This document shows, piece by piece, positions 35,408 to 46,846 of a stretch of DNA of 64,000 nucleotides (the first letter of the stretch is position 1; every line of letters begins with the position of its first letter). Where the stretch lies: NCBI RefSeq assembly GCF_016093275.1, contig NZ_JAEDAK010000015.1:50510-114509 (forward strand), read 5' to 3'. The DNA is from Inhella proteolytica (GTDB lineage: Bacteria > Pseudomonadota > Gammaproteobacteria > Burkholderiales > Burkholderiaceae_C). The position numbers and the translations under genes are program-made. The notes under the pieces are model-generated. The model searched no databases and was not told where the DNA came from. It worked only from the letters and a program-made list of their open reading frames with translations.

Positions 35408-36937
35408 TTATCTGCACCGTTCAAGCTTGACATGCATAGGTGTGTTGGGTCCGTGGTCAGCCAACGCCTTTCGTGCCGCCTCATCCATCACTTCCAGCCG
35501 GCCGCCCTTGGGCCACTGGGAGCCAATGGAAGAGTTCACGCCACGGTCGCCCATGCGCATGTGGGTAGCGCCAGACGCACCAGAGCGACCTGGGTCGTGA
35601 CCGCCCGCAATCATGTCGGGGTCGTGGAGAGCGGCCAGCGAGGCCATGACTTCGGTGGCCTTTTCGATCGCCGCTGCTTCCGCAGCCCTACCACTCAGGC
35701 CCCTGGCGCGGTTCGACTCTTCGACGGACTCCTTAATCTCGTCGAACATCTTCTGCCGCGCCGCCTCCTGCGCCTTCCCCGTCCCAGCGCGCTGCACCTG
35801 CTCATATCGCTGCCGGTTCTCCAGGTACTCCTGCACGGTGAGCTTGTTCAGGCCCTCCTCCTGAGCCTTGAGCTGCTCGAAGTACTCCTTCTCCAGCTTC
35901 TTGGGGTCGCCCTTCCAATTCTTTTTGAGGTCATCGCCCGGCTTGAAGCATTTGGGCTTGGCCGGCTCCATCTTGCTGCCTTTACCCGGCGGCTGCTTGG
36001 GCGGCTCTGAGCCACCACCGCCCGTCTTGGGCTGTCGGGGATGTTCGGGGTGCAGGTTGGCCTCCGGCTTCACGCGCGGCGGCGGCCCCTTGGGCGGGCT
36101 GGTGCCGCTGGGCGTGCCCAGCGGGTTCTGGCTCATGCTCGGCACGCGCTGCGGCTCGGCCACGATAGGCCTGGCCATAGGCGCCGGGATGCCCGCTGTT
36201 GCGGGCCTTGGGCTGTGCGGCAAAGTTTCGGCCAGCACCTGCTGCAAGCGGATGTCCAACTCGGCCAGGGCTTTGGGAATGTTGGCCATCGCTGCCTGCT
36301 GTACGCCGTAAAAGCGCCGCTCCAGGTCCGCCAGCTTGGCCAGCACGTCATCCAGCATCTTGAAGGCGTTGACCTTGAGCAGTTCGGCGCGCACGCGTTG
36401 AATCACACCGATGAGCTTGCCGATGAACTCGCTAACGTACTTCGTCAGTGCCTGACCGTACTGGCGGAACTTGATGTCCCGCAGGACTTTGAGGATGTCG
36501 CCCTTGATGAAGCGGCGCAGGAAGCCCACGACCTCAACCAGTGCTTGACCCTTCTTGATAAGCAGCAGGCAGACCGCACGCAGCGCGGCGGCGGCCTCGC
36601 TGCCGGCAATGCCGCCGATGATGGCGCCCACGCCGGCTGCGGCTGCGCCAGCGGCGGCGGCCAGCACGGGCAGCACCAGGGGCACCGCGCAGGCTACCAG
36701 CAGCATCCACTCTTCGGTCTTCTCGCGCCGCTCTTCGTGCTGGGCCAGGCGCAGGATGACGGCTGTCAGGTCGCGGGCGCTGGTGACGATGACCACGCCG
36801 GGAATGAAGCTGACCAGCATGTCGGCCACCACGGCGGAGAGGTCGCGGTTGTCCTGGAACTCACCCAGGATGACCTGCTTGAGCCAGTCCAAGCCACCAA
36901 CCACGCGGCCCCACACCTCGTCCAGGATGTCGCTCAT
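35408..36937 (-). CDS. Tde1-like T6SS DNase effector (Ntox15 domain)
   Basis: A 509-residue effector. The N-terminal region has a glycine/alanine-rich hydrophobic segment (residues 80-112) like the glycine-zipper of Tde proteins. A Pro/Lys-rich linker covers about residues 245-330. The C-terminal toxin resembles Ntox15: it begins CFKPGDDLKKNWKGDPKKLE and has the catalytic HxxD at 438-441 in LHDPDMIAGGHDPG. Tde1 degrades target-cell DNA. The start overlaps the vgrG stop by four bases, and the partner immunity gene follows directly, so it is loaded on that VgrG. Confidence 0.85.
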   Translation of the reverse strand: MSDILDEVWGRVVGGLDWLKQVILGEFQDNRDLSAVVADMLVSFIPGVVIVTSARDLTAVILRLAQHEERREKTEEWMLLVACAVPLVLPVLAAAAGAAAAGVGAIIGGIAGSEAAAALRAVCLLLIKKGQALVEVVGFLRRFIKGDILKVLRDIKFRQYGQALTKYVSEFIGKLIGVIQRVRAELLKVNAFKMLDDVLAKLADLERRFYGVQQAAMANIPKALAELDIRLQQVLAETLPHSPRPATAGIPAPMARPIVAEPQRVPSMSQNPLGTPSGTSPPKGPPPRVKPEANLHPEHPRQPKTGGGGSEPPKQPPGKGSKMEPAKPKCFKPGDDLKKNWKGDPKKLEKEYFEQLKAQEEGLNKLTVQEYLENRQRYEQVQRAGTGKAQEAARQKMFDEIKESVEESNRARGLSGRAAEAAAIEKATEVMASLAALHDPDMIAGGHDPGRSGASGATHMRMGDRGVNSSIGSQWPKGGRLEVMDEAARKALADHGPNTPMHVKLERCR

Positions 36938-39900
36938 GCAGCGCTCCCGAGCGTTCCCGCTTCAAACAGCTTCAAGATGTCCTCGTCCACTTCCATCTGG
37001 ACGACGGCTTCGGGCTTGTTGGGGTCCAGCCCATAGACCACTTGCACCACGCCACAGGTGACACCGCTCAACCGCGCCAGACCGGACTTGTCGGTGGCAC
37101 CACGTCGCTGGCTGCCATCGGGCAGCGTGGCGGTGTAGGGCAGGTTGGGGATGGGGGTGCCGTCGGGGTAGAGGCGGCGGAACTCCAGGTCGGTTGGCTT
37201 GAGCTTGCCCACGCGCGGCAGGGTGACCGAGGCCGCCCCTCCCGCCACGCCAGTGAGGTCATCCAAACTCGCCTGGAAGTGCACGGTGCCACTGCTGTAC
37301 AGCGTGATGTTCCCCGGCTGCAGCTCAATCGCACTGCCCCCGGCCGCGAACAGCACCTTCTTGGGCGCCACGATCTTGACCATGGCGTTGGTGCTGTTGA
37401 CCTGCAGCTCCTTGTCCGCATGCACCATCACCTTGGCCTTGAGCGCTCCCACGTGGACGCTGCCCTGCGCCGCGTGCATCGCAATACCCGTCTGCTGCGT
37501 CGGCTTCTTGGGGTTCTCGGCGCGGCCGTAGGTGTAGAGAGTCAGGTCGCCTTTGACCGTGAGGGCGGCGTGGCCTTGGGCCAGGCGTTGCAGGTCTTGC
37601 CCCGCCACCAGGCTGTGGGTGTGCCCGGCGCTGGAGATCAGGTTGGCGGGCGTGAAGCGGGTGACGCCGACCGGGCTGCTGGTGAGCAGATCGGGGCGCG
37701 TCCAAGCGGTGATGGTGCCGCTGCCGCCGCCATAGCTCTCGTCCTGCCCTTCGCTGCGGCTTTGCTCGCCCTGCAGACTTTGCGTGAAGCCCCGGAAGGC
37801 TTCTTCGTTGGGCAGGCGCGGGGCCTCCTTGGTTTCGTCCGGGAAGGGCTTCGGTAACGACTTCTCGGCCTTGCCCTTGGCCTGGTGCGCCTGCGCGCTA
37901 TGGGCCAGGGTGTGCAGCAGCTCGTGCGCGCTCTGCAGTTGCTGCAGGGGCTCGCGGCTGTCCATCTGGCGGGCCTGGCTGAAGCTGCTGGGCTTGGCGT
38001 GGGTGCTGATCAAGAGTCCTGAACCCGCGCGCACGGCGCCAAGGCTGTCGGTCTTGAGGTCGAAGCCGTGGCCGCGCAGGTTCAGGCGCTGGTTGTCGTC
38101 CTGGTGGATCAGGCTGCCGAGCTGCAGCCTTGTCTTGACCTGGCTGGTGCTCAGCTCCAGGCGAGCCGCGCCGGGGCTGTCGTCGAAGACGAGTTGGTTG
38201 TAGCCGCCCAGGCCGGTCTTGCTGGTGGCCAGTTCCTGGGTCTTGATGCCTGAGAGGACGTGCGGGTGCTGGTGGGCCTGCAGCTTGCCCTTGGCCTGGT
38301 CGCCGGGGAACCATTGCGGAGCGTCGCCGGTGGCAGTGGCCGCGCCCTCTGGCGTCTTGGCGCCTTGGGCGTTGGGCTGGCCTTCGCTGTTGTAGACGCT
38401 GCCGACGACGATGGGGCGATCGATGTCACCCCCCTGGAAGGCGACGAGCACTTCCTGTCCGAGGCGCGGCACGTGCACAGCGCCCCAGTTCGCGCCGGCC
38501 ACGCGGGCGGCCACGCGCACCCAGGTGAAGCTGGCGGAGTTGGCGGGGGCGTTGTCGGCTCGGCTGGGGTGGTCCAGGCGGTGGCTGCTCTGGCTGCCGC
38601 GCTGCCAGTGGAACTGGACCTTGATGCGGTGGTCGCGCTCGGTGTGGGTGGGCTCGCCCTCGCCCACCACCACGGCGGTTTGCAGGCCGGTGACGGTGGG
38701 GCGCTTGAAGTGCTGCGGCCCGGGGCCAGGGCGGTAGCTCTGCTCGAAGGGCTGCCAGAGCAGCTCGACGTGATGCAGGGGCTCTTCGCTTTCGTTTCGG
38801 AGCGGGCCGGCGCCCTCGCCAAAGCGCTCGCCATGTTCGAGCAGGGCATCCAGCGCCAGCAGGCCGGCGCGCAGGTCGGCGCTGACGTTGTTGCGGGCCT
38901 GGTGGTAGCTGGCGGTGATGAGGAGCTCGCTGCCCGCCTCGCGGGGGTGTTCGAGCAGGGTGAAGCGGGTGCCGGGTTCGGCCTGGCGCCAGGGGCCGGC
39001 GGCGCGCACTTGGGCGGCGTGGCTCTGCAGGGCTTCGAGCTGGCGGTCGAGCAGGCGCTGACCGTCGGCCTGGGTGGGATAGGCGTAGGCCCCGGGGATG
39101 TCGGCCAGCTCCAGCGGGAGCGGGGCGGCGGCTTGGCTGCTCACGGGGCGCAGTTGGGTGCTACGGTGGTCACGGCTGGCCCAGTGCAGCTGATTCACAT
39201 GACTGCGCCGGCGGCTGTGCACCTGGGTCAGGCTGTCTTCCTTGAACACCGAGCCGCTCTGCGTGTAGCGCACCTGGGCCTTGGCGTTGGTGGGGAAGGC
39301 GTCGTTGTGGTCGCTCAGCACCAGGGTGTGGGTGTCGCCCTCGTGCTCCCAGCGGTAGGCGATGCCTTCTTCGCGCAGCAGGCGCTGCACGAAGTCGAGG
39401 TCACTCTCGTGGTACTGGATGCACAGGCTGCGCTTGGGGTAGACCGACGGGTCTTCGAGCTCCCAGCGCCAGGCGGGCGTGAAGCCGGCGTGGGCCGGGT
39501 CGCCGAACACGGTGTCGACGATCTCGGGCACCGTCAGGTCCTGGAAGACATAGGCGTCCACGCGGTGGCGCAGGAAGGCGAGCCAGGGTTCGAGGGTGAG
39601 CCGGTAGCGCGCCAGGCCGCCGTCAGAGCCCATGAAGCGGCAGCCATGCACGCGCGCGCTCCAGCTGCGCGGACCTTGCTCGGTCAGCAGTTCCAAGCGC
39701 ACGCTCTGCGCCATCAGCTGCTTGGTTTCCAGGTGGCCGTCGGGGCTGAGCGCGTCCACCTCCAGGCGCAGGCCGGCGGCATCAGCCCAGTCCTGCGGGC
39801 AGTCCTTGGGCAGCTGCGGGTGTGGACCGATCGCGTCCAGGATGCGCGCCTTTTCCGCCACCAGCAGGTTCTCTCCCAGCGGCGTGTGCAGCTTGAGCAG

Positions 39901-39957
39901 GCGCTGGTTCTGCGTCAGCGGCCCGAGCAAGCTGTTGATGAGTGCCTGGATGTTCAT
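36934..39957 (-). CDS. vgrG: T6SS spike protein VgrG with TTR-like C-terminal extension
   Basis: A 1,007-residue VgrG. The gp27-like base covers roughly residues 1-400. The gp5-like OB fold follows (HRIKVQFHWQRG, then GANWGAVHVPRLGQEVLVAF and GGDIDRPIVVGSVYN, about 440-540), and a DUF2345 beta-helix region lies at about 770-905. The C terminus reads LPYTATLPDGSQRRGATDKSGLARLSGV, like the transthyretin-like adaptor that binds cargo in other VgrGs. The ATG at 39957 was chosen because MNIQALINSLLGPL is the conserved N terminus. It lies between clpV and the Tde-like effector. Confidence 0.93.
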   Translation of the reverse strand: MNIQALINSLLGPLTQNQRLLKLHTPLGENLLVAEKARILDAIGPHPQLPKDCPQDWADAAGLRLEVDALSPDGHLETKQLMAQSVRLELLTEQGPRSWSARVHGCRFMGSDGGLARYRLTLEPWLAFLRHRVDAYVFQDLTVPEIVDTVFGDPAHAGFTPAWRWELEDPSVYPKRSLCIQYHESDLDFVQRLLREEGIAYRWEHEGDTHTLVLSDHNDAFPTNAKAQVRYTQSGSVFKEDSLTQVHSRRRSHVNQLHWASRDHRSTQLRPVSSQAAAPLPLELADIPGAYAYPTQADGQRLLDRQLEALQSHAAQVRAAGPWRQAEPGTRFTLLEHPREAGSELLITASYHQARNNVSADLRAGLLALDALLEHGERFGEGAGPLRNESEEPLHHVELLWQPFEQSYRPGPGPQHFKRPTVTGLQTAVVVGEGEPTHTERDHRIKVQFHWQRGSQSSHRLDHPSRADNAPANSASFTWVRVAARVAGANWGAVHVPRLGQEVLVAFQGGDIDRPIVVGSVYNSEGQPNAQGAKTPEGAATATGDAPQWFPGDQAKGKLQAHQHPHVLSGIKTQELATSKTGLGGYNQLVFDDSPGAARLELSTSQVKTRLQLGSLIHQDDNQRLNLRGHGFDLKTDSLGAVRAGSGLLISTHAKPSSFSQARQMDSREPLQQLQSAHELLHTLAHSAQAHQAKGKAEKSLPKPFPDETKEAPRLPNEEAFRGFTQSLQGEQSRSEGQDESYGGGSGTITAWTRPDLLTSSPVGVTRFTPANLISSAGHTHSLVAGQDLQRLAQGHAALTVKGDLTLYTYGRAENPKKPTQQTGIAMHAAQGSVHVGALKAKVMVHADKELQVNSTNAMVKIVAPKKVLFAAGGSAIELQPGNITLYSSGTVHFQASLDDLTGVAGGAASVTLPRVGKLKPTDLEFRRLYPDGTPIPNLPYTATLPDGSQRRGATDKSGLARLSGVTCGVVQVVYGLDPNKPEAVVQMEVDEDILKLFEAGTLGSAA

Positions 39958-39976
39958 GCGCCCTCCCCGGCGTCCA

Positions 39977-42658
<2,682 letters not shown>

Positions 42659-42671
42659 GGCGGTTGCTTGT

Positions 42672-43754
42672 TCAGGCGGCCAGCAGGCAATAGCCCGGCT
42701 CGCTGCGGTCTTGGATTTGCGGTCGGGTGACCAGGAAGTTGTCGTAGCCCAGGCGGCCTTGCTGTTGCTCGTGAGCGGTGCGGCTGTGCAGCTGGGTGGG
42801 CATCACGTCTTCGGCGCGCAGGGTCAGGCGGATCTCCAGTTCCAGCGTCAAGCCCACCAGCAGCTGCAGCCATTCGCGCAGCGCCAGCGCGCCGGGCTGG
42901 CCGGGCAGGAAGCGTTGCAGGCGCGCGCGGCTCAGGGGGCCCAGGGTGATGCGCAGGCGCTGGTCGCGCTGCCACACGCGCGCGCCCACCAGGGCGCCCT
43001 GGTTCAGGCCGGCGCCGGCAAGGCCCACACAGGTCTGCTGCTCGGGCGCCAGCGTGAACCAGCGGCCGACGAATTCATCCACCCGCACGCACACGCCGAA
43101 GTAATGCGCCAGCAGCTGCTCCAGCGTGGCCCGCGAGACCGGACGCTGCTGCAGTCGGCCGGCGTAGAAGGCCAGGGTTTCGTCGGCCACGCCGCCCTCG
43201 GGCGCGCGCAGGCGCTCGCGCAGCGCCTCCTGCCCCACGCCGGCGATGCTGAGCAGCATGGGCGTGAAGTGGCGGCGCCGGTCCTGTTCGTAGCGCAGGG
43301 CCAGGCGGCTCTTGCGCCAGGCCTGGTAGAGCTGCACGGCCGAGCGCTGCAGGAACAGATCGAGGAAGGCGCGTGCCGCGCCGTCCTTCTGCTGCTCGCG
43401 CAGCGCAATCAGCTCCGTGTAGAAAGACGGCAGCGTGCCGGTGGCGCCGGTGAAACCGATGAAGGCCGGGGTGATCTCGACCCCGGCCAGCGTGGTGGCC
43501 TCGGTCGACGCCGTGCTCTCGCCGGGTGCAGGCAGCGCGCGCAGCGCAGCCATCTCGCTGGCCGGGAAGCCCATGTGCAGCGAATTGCGAAAGCGCAGGC
43601 GCTGCATGGCCGCGTCGCTGGAGAGGCCCTGGTGCAGGGCCAGGCTGCGCTCCAGCAGGCGCAGGGCTTGGTAGAAGCCATGCTCGTGCGGCTGCGCGAA
43701 CAGGCGCTGCAGGGCGCTGTCCAGGCGCAGCTTGGGCGGCGGCAGGGTACTCAT
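42672..43754 (-). CDS. tssG: T6SS baseplate subunit TssG
   Basis: A 360-residue baseplate wedge protein. The family pattern is visible in FAQPHEHGFYQALRLLER, LRFRNSLHMGFPASEMAAL, and FIGFTGATGTLPSFYTELI. TssG forms the TssF2-TssG wedge that bridges TssE and TssK. It begins one base before the tssF stop region ends and is tightly coupled to tssF. Confidence 0.94.
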   Translation of the reverse strand: MSTLPPPKLRLDSALQRLFAQPHEHGFYQALRLLERSLALHQGLSSDAAMQRLRFRNSLHMGFPASEMAALRALPAPGESTASTEATTLAGVEITPAFIGFTGATGTLPSFYTELIALREQQKDGAARAFLDLFLQRSAVQLYQAWRKSRLALRYEQDRRRHFTPMLLSIAGVGQEALRERLRAPEGGVADETLAFYAGRLQQRPVSRATLEQLLAHYFGVCVRVDEFVGRWFTLAPEQQTCVGLAGAGLNQGALVGARVWQRDQRLRITLGPLSRARLQRFLPGQPGALALREWLQLLVGLTLELEIRLTLRAEDVMPTQLHSRTAHEQQQGRLGYDNFLVTRPQIQDRSEPGYCLLAA

Positions 43755-43755
43755 C

Positions 43756-45603
43756 TCAGAGCAAGGGCCCGGAGCCGCTGCGGCGTGGGCAGTCCACCAG
43801 GGTCTCGCCGCTGCGCGCGCAGATCAGGCGCAGCTGCACGAAGCTGTTCACGTGCACGTACTGGCCGAAGAAGTGGTCCAGCACCTGGGCGAACAGATGC
43901 AGGCCGGTGCCCACGAAGGCCTCGCGCTCCACGGTGAGGCGCAGCTCGGTGCCGCGCACAAAGCTCGGGAAGGGCATGGCGGCGTCCCCCGGCAGCCAGG
44001 CCACGGCCGGGCGGTGCTCGATGGCCTGCAGCCCGTCCAACAGGCGCGCCGTGCTGGCAGCGCGCGGCAGGTCGTACAGGCGCAGCAACTCCTTCAGGCC
44101 CTCCAGGCCGCTGCCGCTCAAGGAGAGGTGATTCAGCGAGAGGTGCGAGACCAAACGCCACAGCGTGCCGTTGCCGCGCTCGAAGCGCTGGCTGCGTGTG
44201 GGCTTCTTCAAGAGCGCAATGGCGCGCGCCGGCGAGCCGCCTTCCATGAACAGATCGCCGCCGGCCTGGCCGATCGAGATCTGGTGCGCCAGGTCGCGAT
44301 TCGTGGCGGTGACGTCGATCGACAGCGTGTCACTCTGCGGCGCGGCGGGGTCGAAGTCGATGTCGACGATGCTGATCTCGGTCTCGTAGCCGGGCGCGCG
44401 CTCGGCCAGCACCGGGTCGCGGCTCAGGCTCCAGTAGCGCGCACGGTCCACCCCCTCTTCCAGCAGCTGCTCGTGGCGCAGGCCGTAGAAGGGCTGGAAG
44501 GCCTGCACGCTCTCACCCGCCGGGCTGTGCTGCACGCGGAACACGCGGTCCACCGAATAGACCTCGAAGGCATGGGCACGGCGCGCATCGGGCAGCACCG
44601 GGTAGCTGGCCTGGGCGTGGGTGATGCGGATGGGCTCGGCGCGCTGGCTGAAGCGGTTGATGACCGGCGTGCAGCCCAGGCGCAGATTGCGCGCGCTCAC
44701 CGCCTCCAGCAGGCGCGCGGCCTCGCTGTCGGCCCGCAGGCCCTGCAAGGCGATGTGCAGGCTCACTCGCGGCTGCGCATCCAATCCGGTGGGCAGGCGC
44801 AGATCGACGAAATTGAACTTCTCGGGGAAGGCGAAGAACTCGGTCAGCAAGCGGTAGGCCTGGGGCGAGCGGGCGTCGAATTCGAGCAGCGCGTCCTCGT
44901 CGGCAAAGCCAACGGCGCGCGGCAAGCCCTGGCGCAGCGGCGCCCAAGGTCCCGGGCCGGCTTCCACCCAGCAGCCCAGGCTGTGGCCCAACAGGGCCTC
45001 GCGCAGCGCGCTCACCAGCGAGGGCTCGCCATCCAGATAGACGCGCAGCCACTCCGTGCCCAGGGTCGACCAGTGCGCCTGGTTCGAAGCCAGCTCCAGC
45101 TCGATGCTGAACAGGCTGGTGGCCTTGCTGGGCAGCAGCGTGCCTTCGGGCGCCGGCGTGGCGGCCTGCCATTGCACCCGCTTGATCTGCAGCGGCAGCA
45201 GCTGCACCGCATGGGTGGTGCTGAAGCGGCAGGGCACGGTATTCACCGGCCGCGTCTGCAGCGCGGTGCCGCGCGGCAGCTGGCTGCCGGTGCTGAGCTG
45301 GGCCGCCGCCGCGCCCAGCTCGAACTGGGCGATCGAGCAGCTCGGAAAGGGCCGCAGGTAATGCGGGTAGAGGACCTCCAGCAGCGCTTCGGTCACGCGC
45401 GGGAAGTCGTCGTCCAGGCGCTTGTGCACGCGCGCGCTCAGCAGCGCGAAGGACTGGATCAGGCGCTCGACATGCGGGTCCTCCTGCAGGTTCCCGCTGG
45501 TAGAGAGGCGCCCGGCAATGCGCGGATAGGCCTTGGCGAAGTCCTTGGCGTTGTCGGCCAGGAAGCTGAGCTCGCGCTCGTAATGTGGCAGCAGTTCGCG
45601 CAT
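43756..45603 (-). CDS. tssF: T6SS baseplate subunit TssF
   Basis: A 615-residue protein of normal length. It starts with the family signature MRELLPHYERELSFLADNAKDFAKAYPRIAGRL, followed by VERLIQSFALLSARVHKRLDDDFPRVTEALLEVLYPHYLRPFPS. It is the main baseplate wedge component. Its ATG overlaps the tssE stop by one base. Confidence 0.96.
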   Translation of the reverse strand: MRELLPHYERELSFLADNAKDFAKAYPRIAGRLSTSGNLQEDPHVERLIQSFALLSARVHKRLDDDFPRVTEALLEVLYPHYLRPFPSCSIAQFELGAAAAQLSTGSQLPRGTALQTRPVNTVPCRFSTTHAVQLLPLQIKRVQWQAATPAPEGTLLPSKATSLFSIELELASNQAHWSTLGTEWLRVYLDGEPSLVSALREALLGHSLGCWVEAGPGPWAPLRQGLPRAVGFADEDALLEFDARSPQAYRLLTEFFAFPEKFNFVDLRLPTGLDAQPRVSLHIALQGLRADSEAARLLEAVSARNLRLGCTPVINRFSQRAEPIRITHAQASYPVLPDARRAHAFEVYSVDRVFRVQHSPAGESVQAFQPFYGLRHEQLLEEGVDRARYWSLSRDPVLAERAPGYETEISIVDIDFDPAAPQSDTLSIDVTATNRDLAHQISIGQAGGDLFMEGGSPARAIALLKKPTRSQRFERGNGTLWRLVSHLSLNHLSLSGSGLEGLKELLRLYDLPRAASTARLLDGLQAIEHRPAVAWLPGDAAMPFPSFVRGTELRLTVEREAFVGTGLHLFAQVLDHFFGQYVHVNSFVQLRLICARSGETLVDCPRRSGSGPLL

Positions 45604-46070
45604 CAGGCGGCTCCCACTTCGTAGCGCTGGCTGCCCGGGTGCAGCACGGCGTCAAAGGCCACCGGCTCGGCGTGGGGGTGCAGCATCAGCTTGGCGCGGA
45701 TGGAGAAGGACAGCTTGGCGGTGGCCGTGCGGTCCTCGCGCACCGCCACCTCGACCTCGCGCAGGCGGGCGTCCTGGCGCATCAGGGCGTGGCGGATGCT
45801 GTCGGAAATGGTCTTGCGGTCGCGGTCGCTGGCCATGCTCAGCGAGCTGATGTCCACCAAGCCCAGCGTGGCCAGCGAACGCGCGGCATGCGGGTAGGCG
45901 GCCAGCTCTTCGGGCGTGAAGCTGGCGTGGGTGTTGAGCAGGTGCTCGATGTCGCGTGCCACCGAGGCCTTGATGCGCTCGACGCTGTAGCGCGCCAGCA
46001 CGCCGCGCTGCGCCTCATCGGCGTCGCCCAGCAGTTTGTCGAGCAGGGAGGGAGCGTAGGTGTCGGCCAT
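45603..46070 (-). CDS. tssE: T6SS gp25-like baseplate protein TssE
   Basis: A 155-residue gp25-like protein. It starts near LLDKLLGDADEAQRG; the conserved core is VARDIEHLLNT, followed by SLATLGLVDISSLSMASDRDRKTISDSIRHAL. It joins the sheath to the baseplate. A 63-bp spacer with a short GGCGCGGAGCCGCC hairpin separates it from hcp. Confidence 0.95.
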   Translation of the reverse strand: MADTYAPSLLDKLLGDADEAQRGVLARYSVERIKASVARDIEHLLNTHASFTPEELAAYPHAARSLATLGLVDISSLSMASDRDRKTISDSIRHALMRQDARLREVEVAVREDRTATAKLSFSIRAKLMLHPHAEPVAFDAVLHPGSQRYEVGAA

Positions 46071-46133
46071 GGGCAGCAGCGCAAAGAGGAAGCGGCGCGG
46101 AGCCGCCTCCCAGGGTTCACATCAACCGACCGA

Positions 46134-46652
46134 TCAGGCGGCGATGTTCTTGCGCAGATCCCAGCCGGCCTTGCCGGTGCTGGTGGCCGAGCCGTCGTGC
46201 TTGTGCTGCTTGTATTCCCAGACGATCTTGCCGTACTTCAGGCCGAAGGATTCGGCCGGCAGTTCGCCACCGTCGATGACGGTATCGACCGAGGACACCA
46301 CCACGTCTTCCAGCACGATCTTGTAGTAATCGATGCGGGTCTGCGAGGTGCTGGTCGAGTTCTTGCCGCCGTAGGCGCGGTAGAAGGTGATCTCGACCTT
46401 CGGGTAGATCGTGCCGGCCGAGCAGGCGCGCAGCAGCTTGCTGGTGGCCTTGTCGATGTCCTTCGTGAACAGCATCTCGCCGTGCTCGGTGCGCTCGGCG
46501 GTGTGCGAGCCCGCGGTCGACGCCGAAGAGGACTTCGGCTGGAACACGCGGTGCTTGAAGGTCGAGACCTCGATCTCGTTCTTGTGCTTGTCGTCGGTGC
46601 TGTCGCCTTCCAGCTCGCTGGCGCCAACAAACTTGACGTAAATGTCCTTCAT
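46134..46652 (-). CDS. hcp: T6SS tube protein Hcp (TssD)
   Basis: A 172-residue Hcp1-family protein that stacks as hexameric rings in the inner tube. Motifs are MKDIYVKFVGASELEGDST, FTKDIDKATSKLL, KVEITFYRA and IDYYKIVLEDVVVSSVD. The start is set by an AAGGAGG box nine bases upstream, the strongest ribosome-binding site in the cluster, as expected for the most abundant component. The 194 bp between it and tssC contains no gene. It could hold an internal promoter, but I could not identify one. Confidence 0.96.
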   Translation of the reverse strand: MKDIYVKFVGASELEGDSTDDKHKNEIEVSTFKHRVFQPKSSSASTAGSHTAERTEHGEMLFTKDIDKATSKLLRACSAGTIYPKVEITFYRAYGGKNSTSTSQTRIDYYKIVLEDVVVSSVDTVIDGGELPAESFGLKYGKIVWEYKQHKHDGSATSTGKAGWDLRKNIAA

Positions 46653-46846
46653 GGGGAAAGAACCTCCTTGGAAACCCTTCGGGAATGGGAGCAGCGGCTG
46701 AGCGGGTCGAAGGGCCGAGAGCACCCGTCACGCTGTTCGGGCTGCCGTCACAGCCCAAGGCCCCCGGCGTCCCGGGAGATGACAGGCACGCCGCGACGCC
46801 ACGGGCACCCTCAGGCCCCCGTGCATCGCGTCATGCGTGGTTGGAA

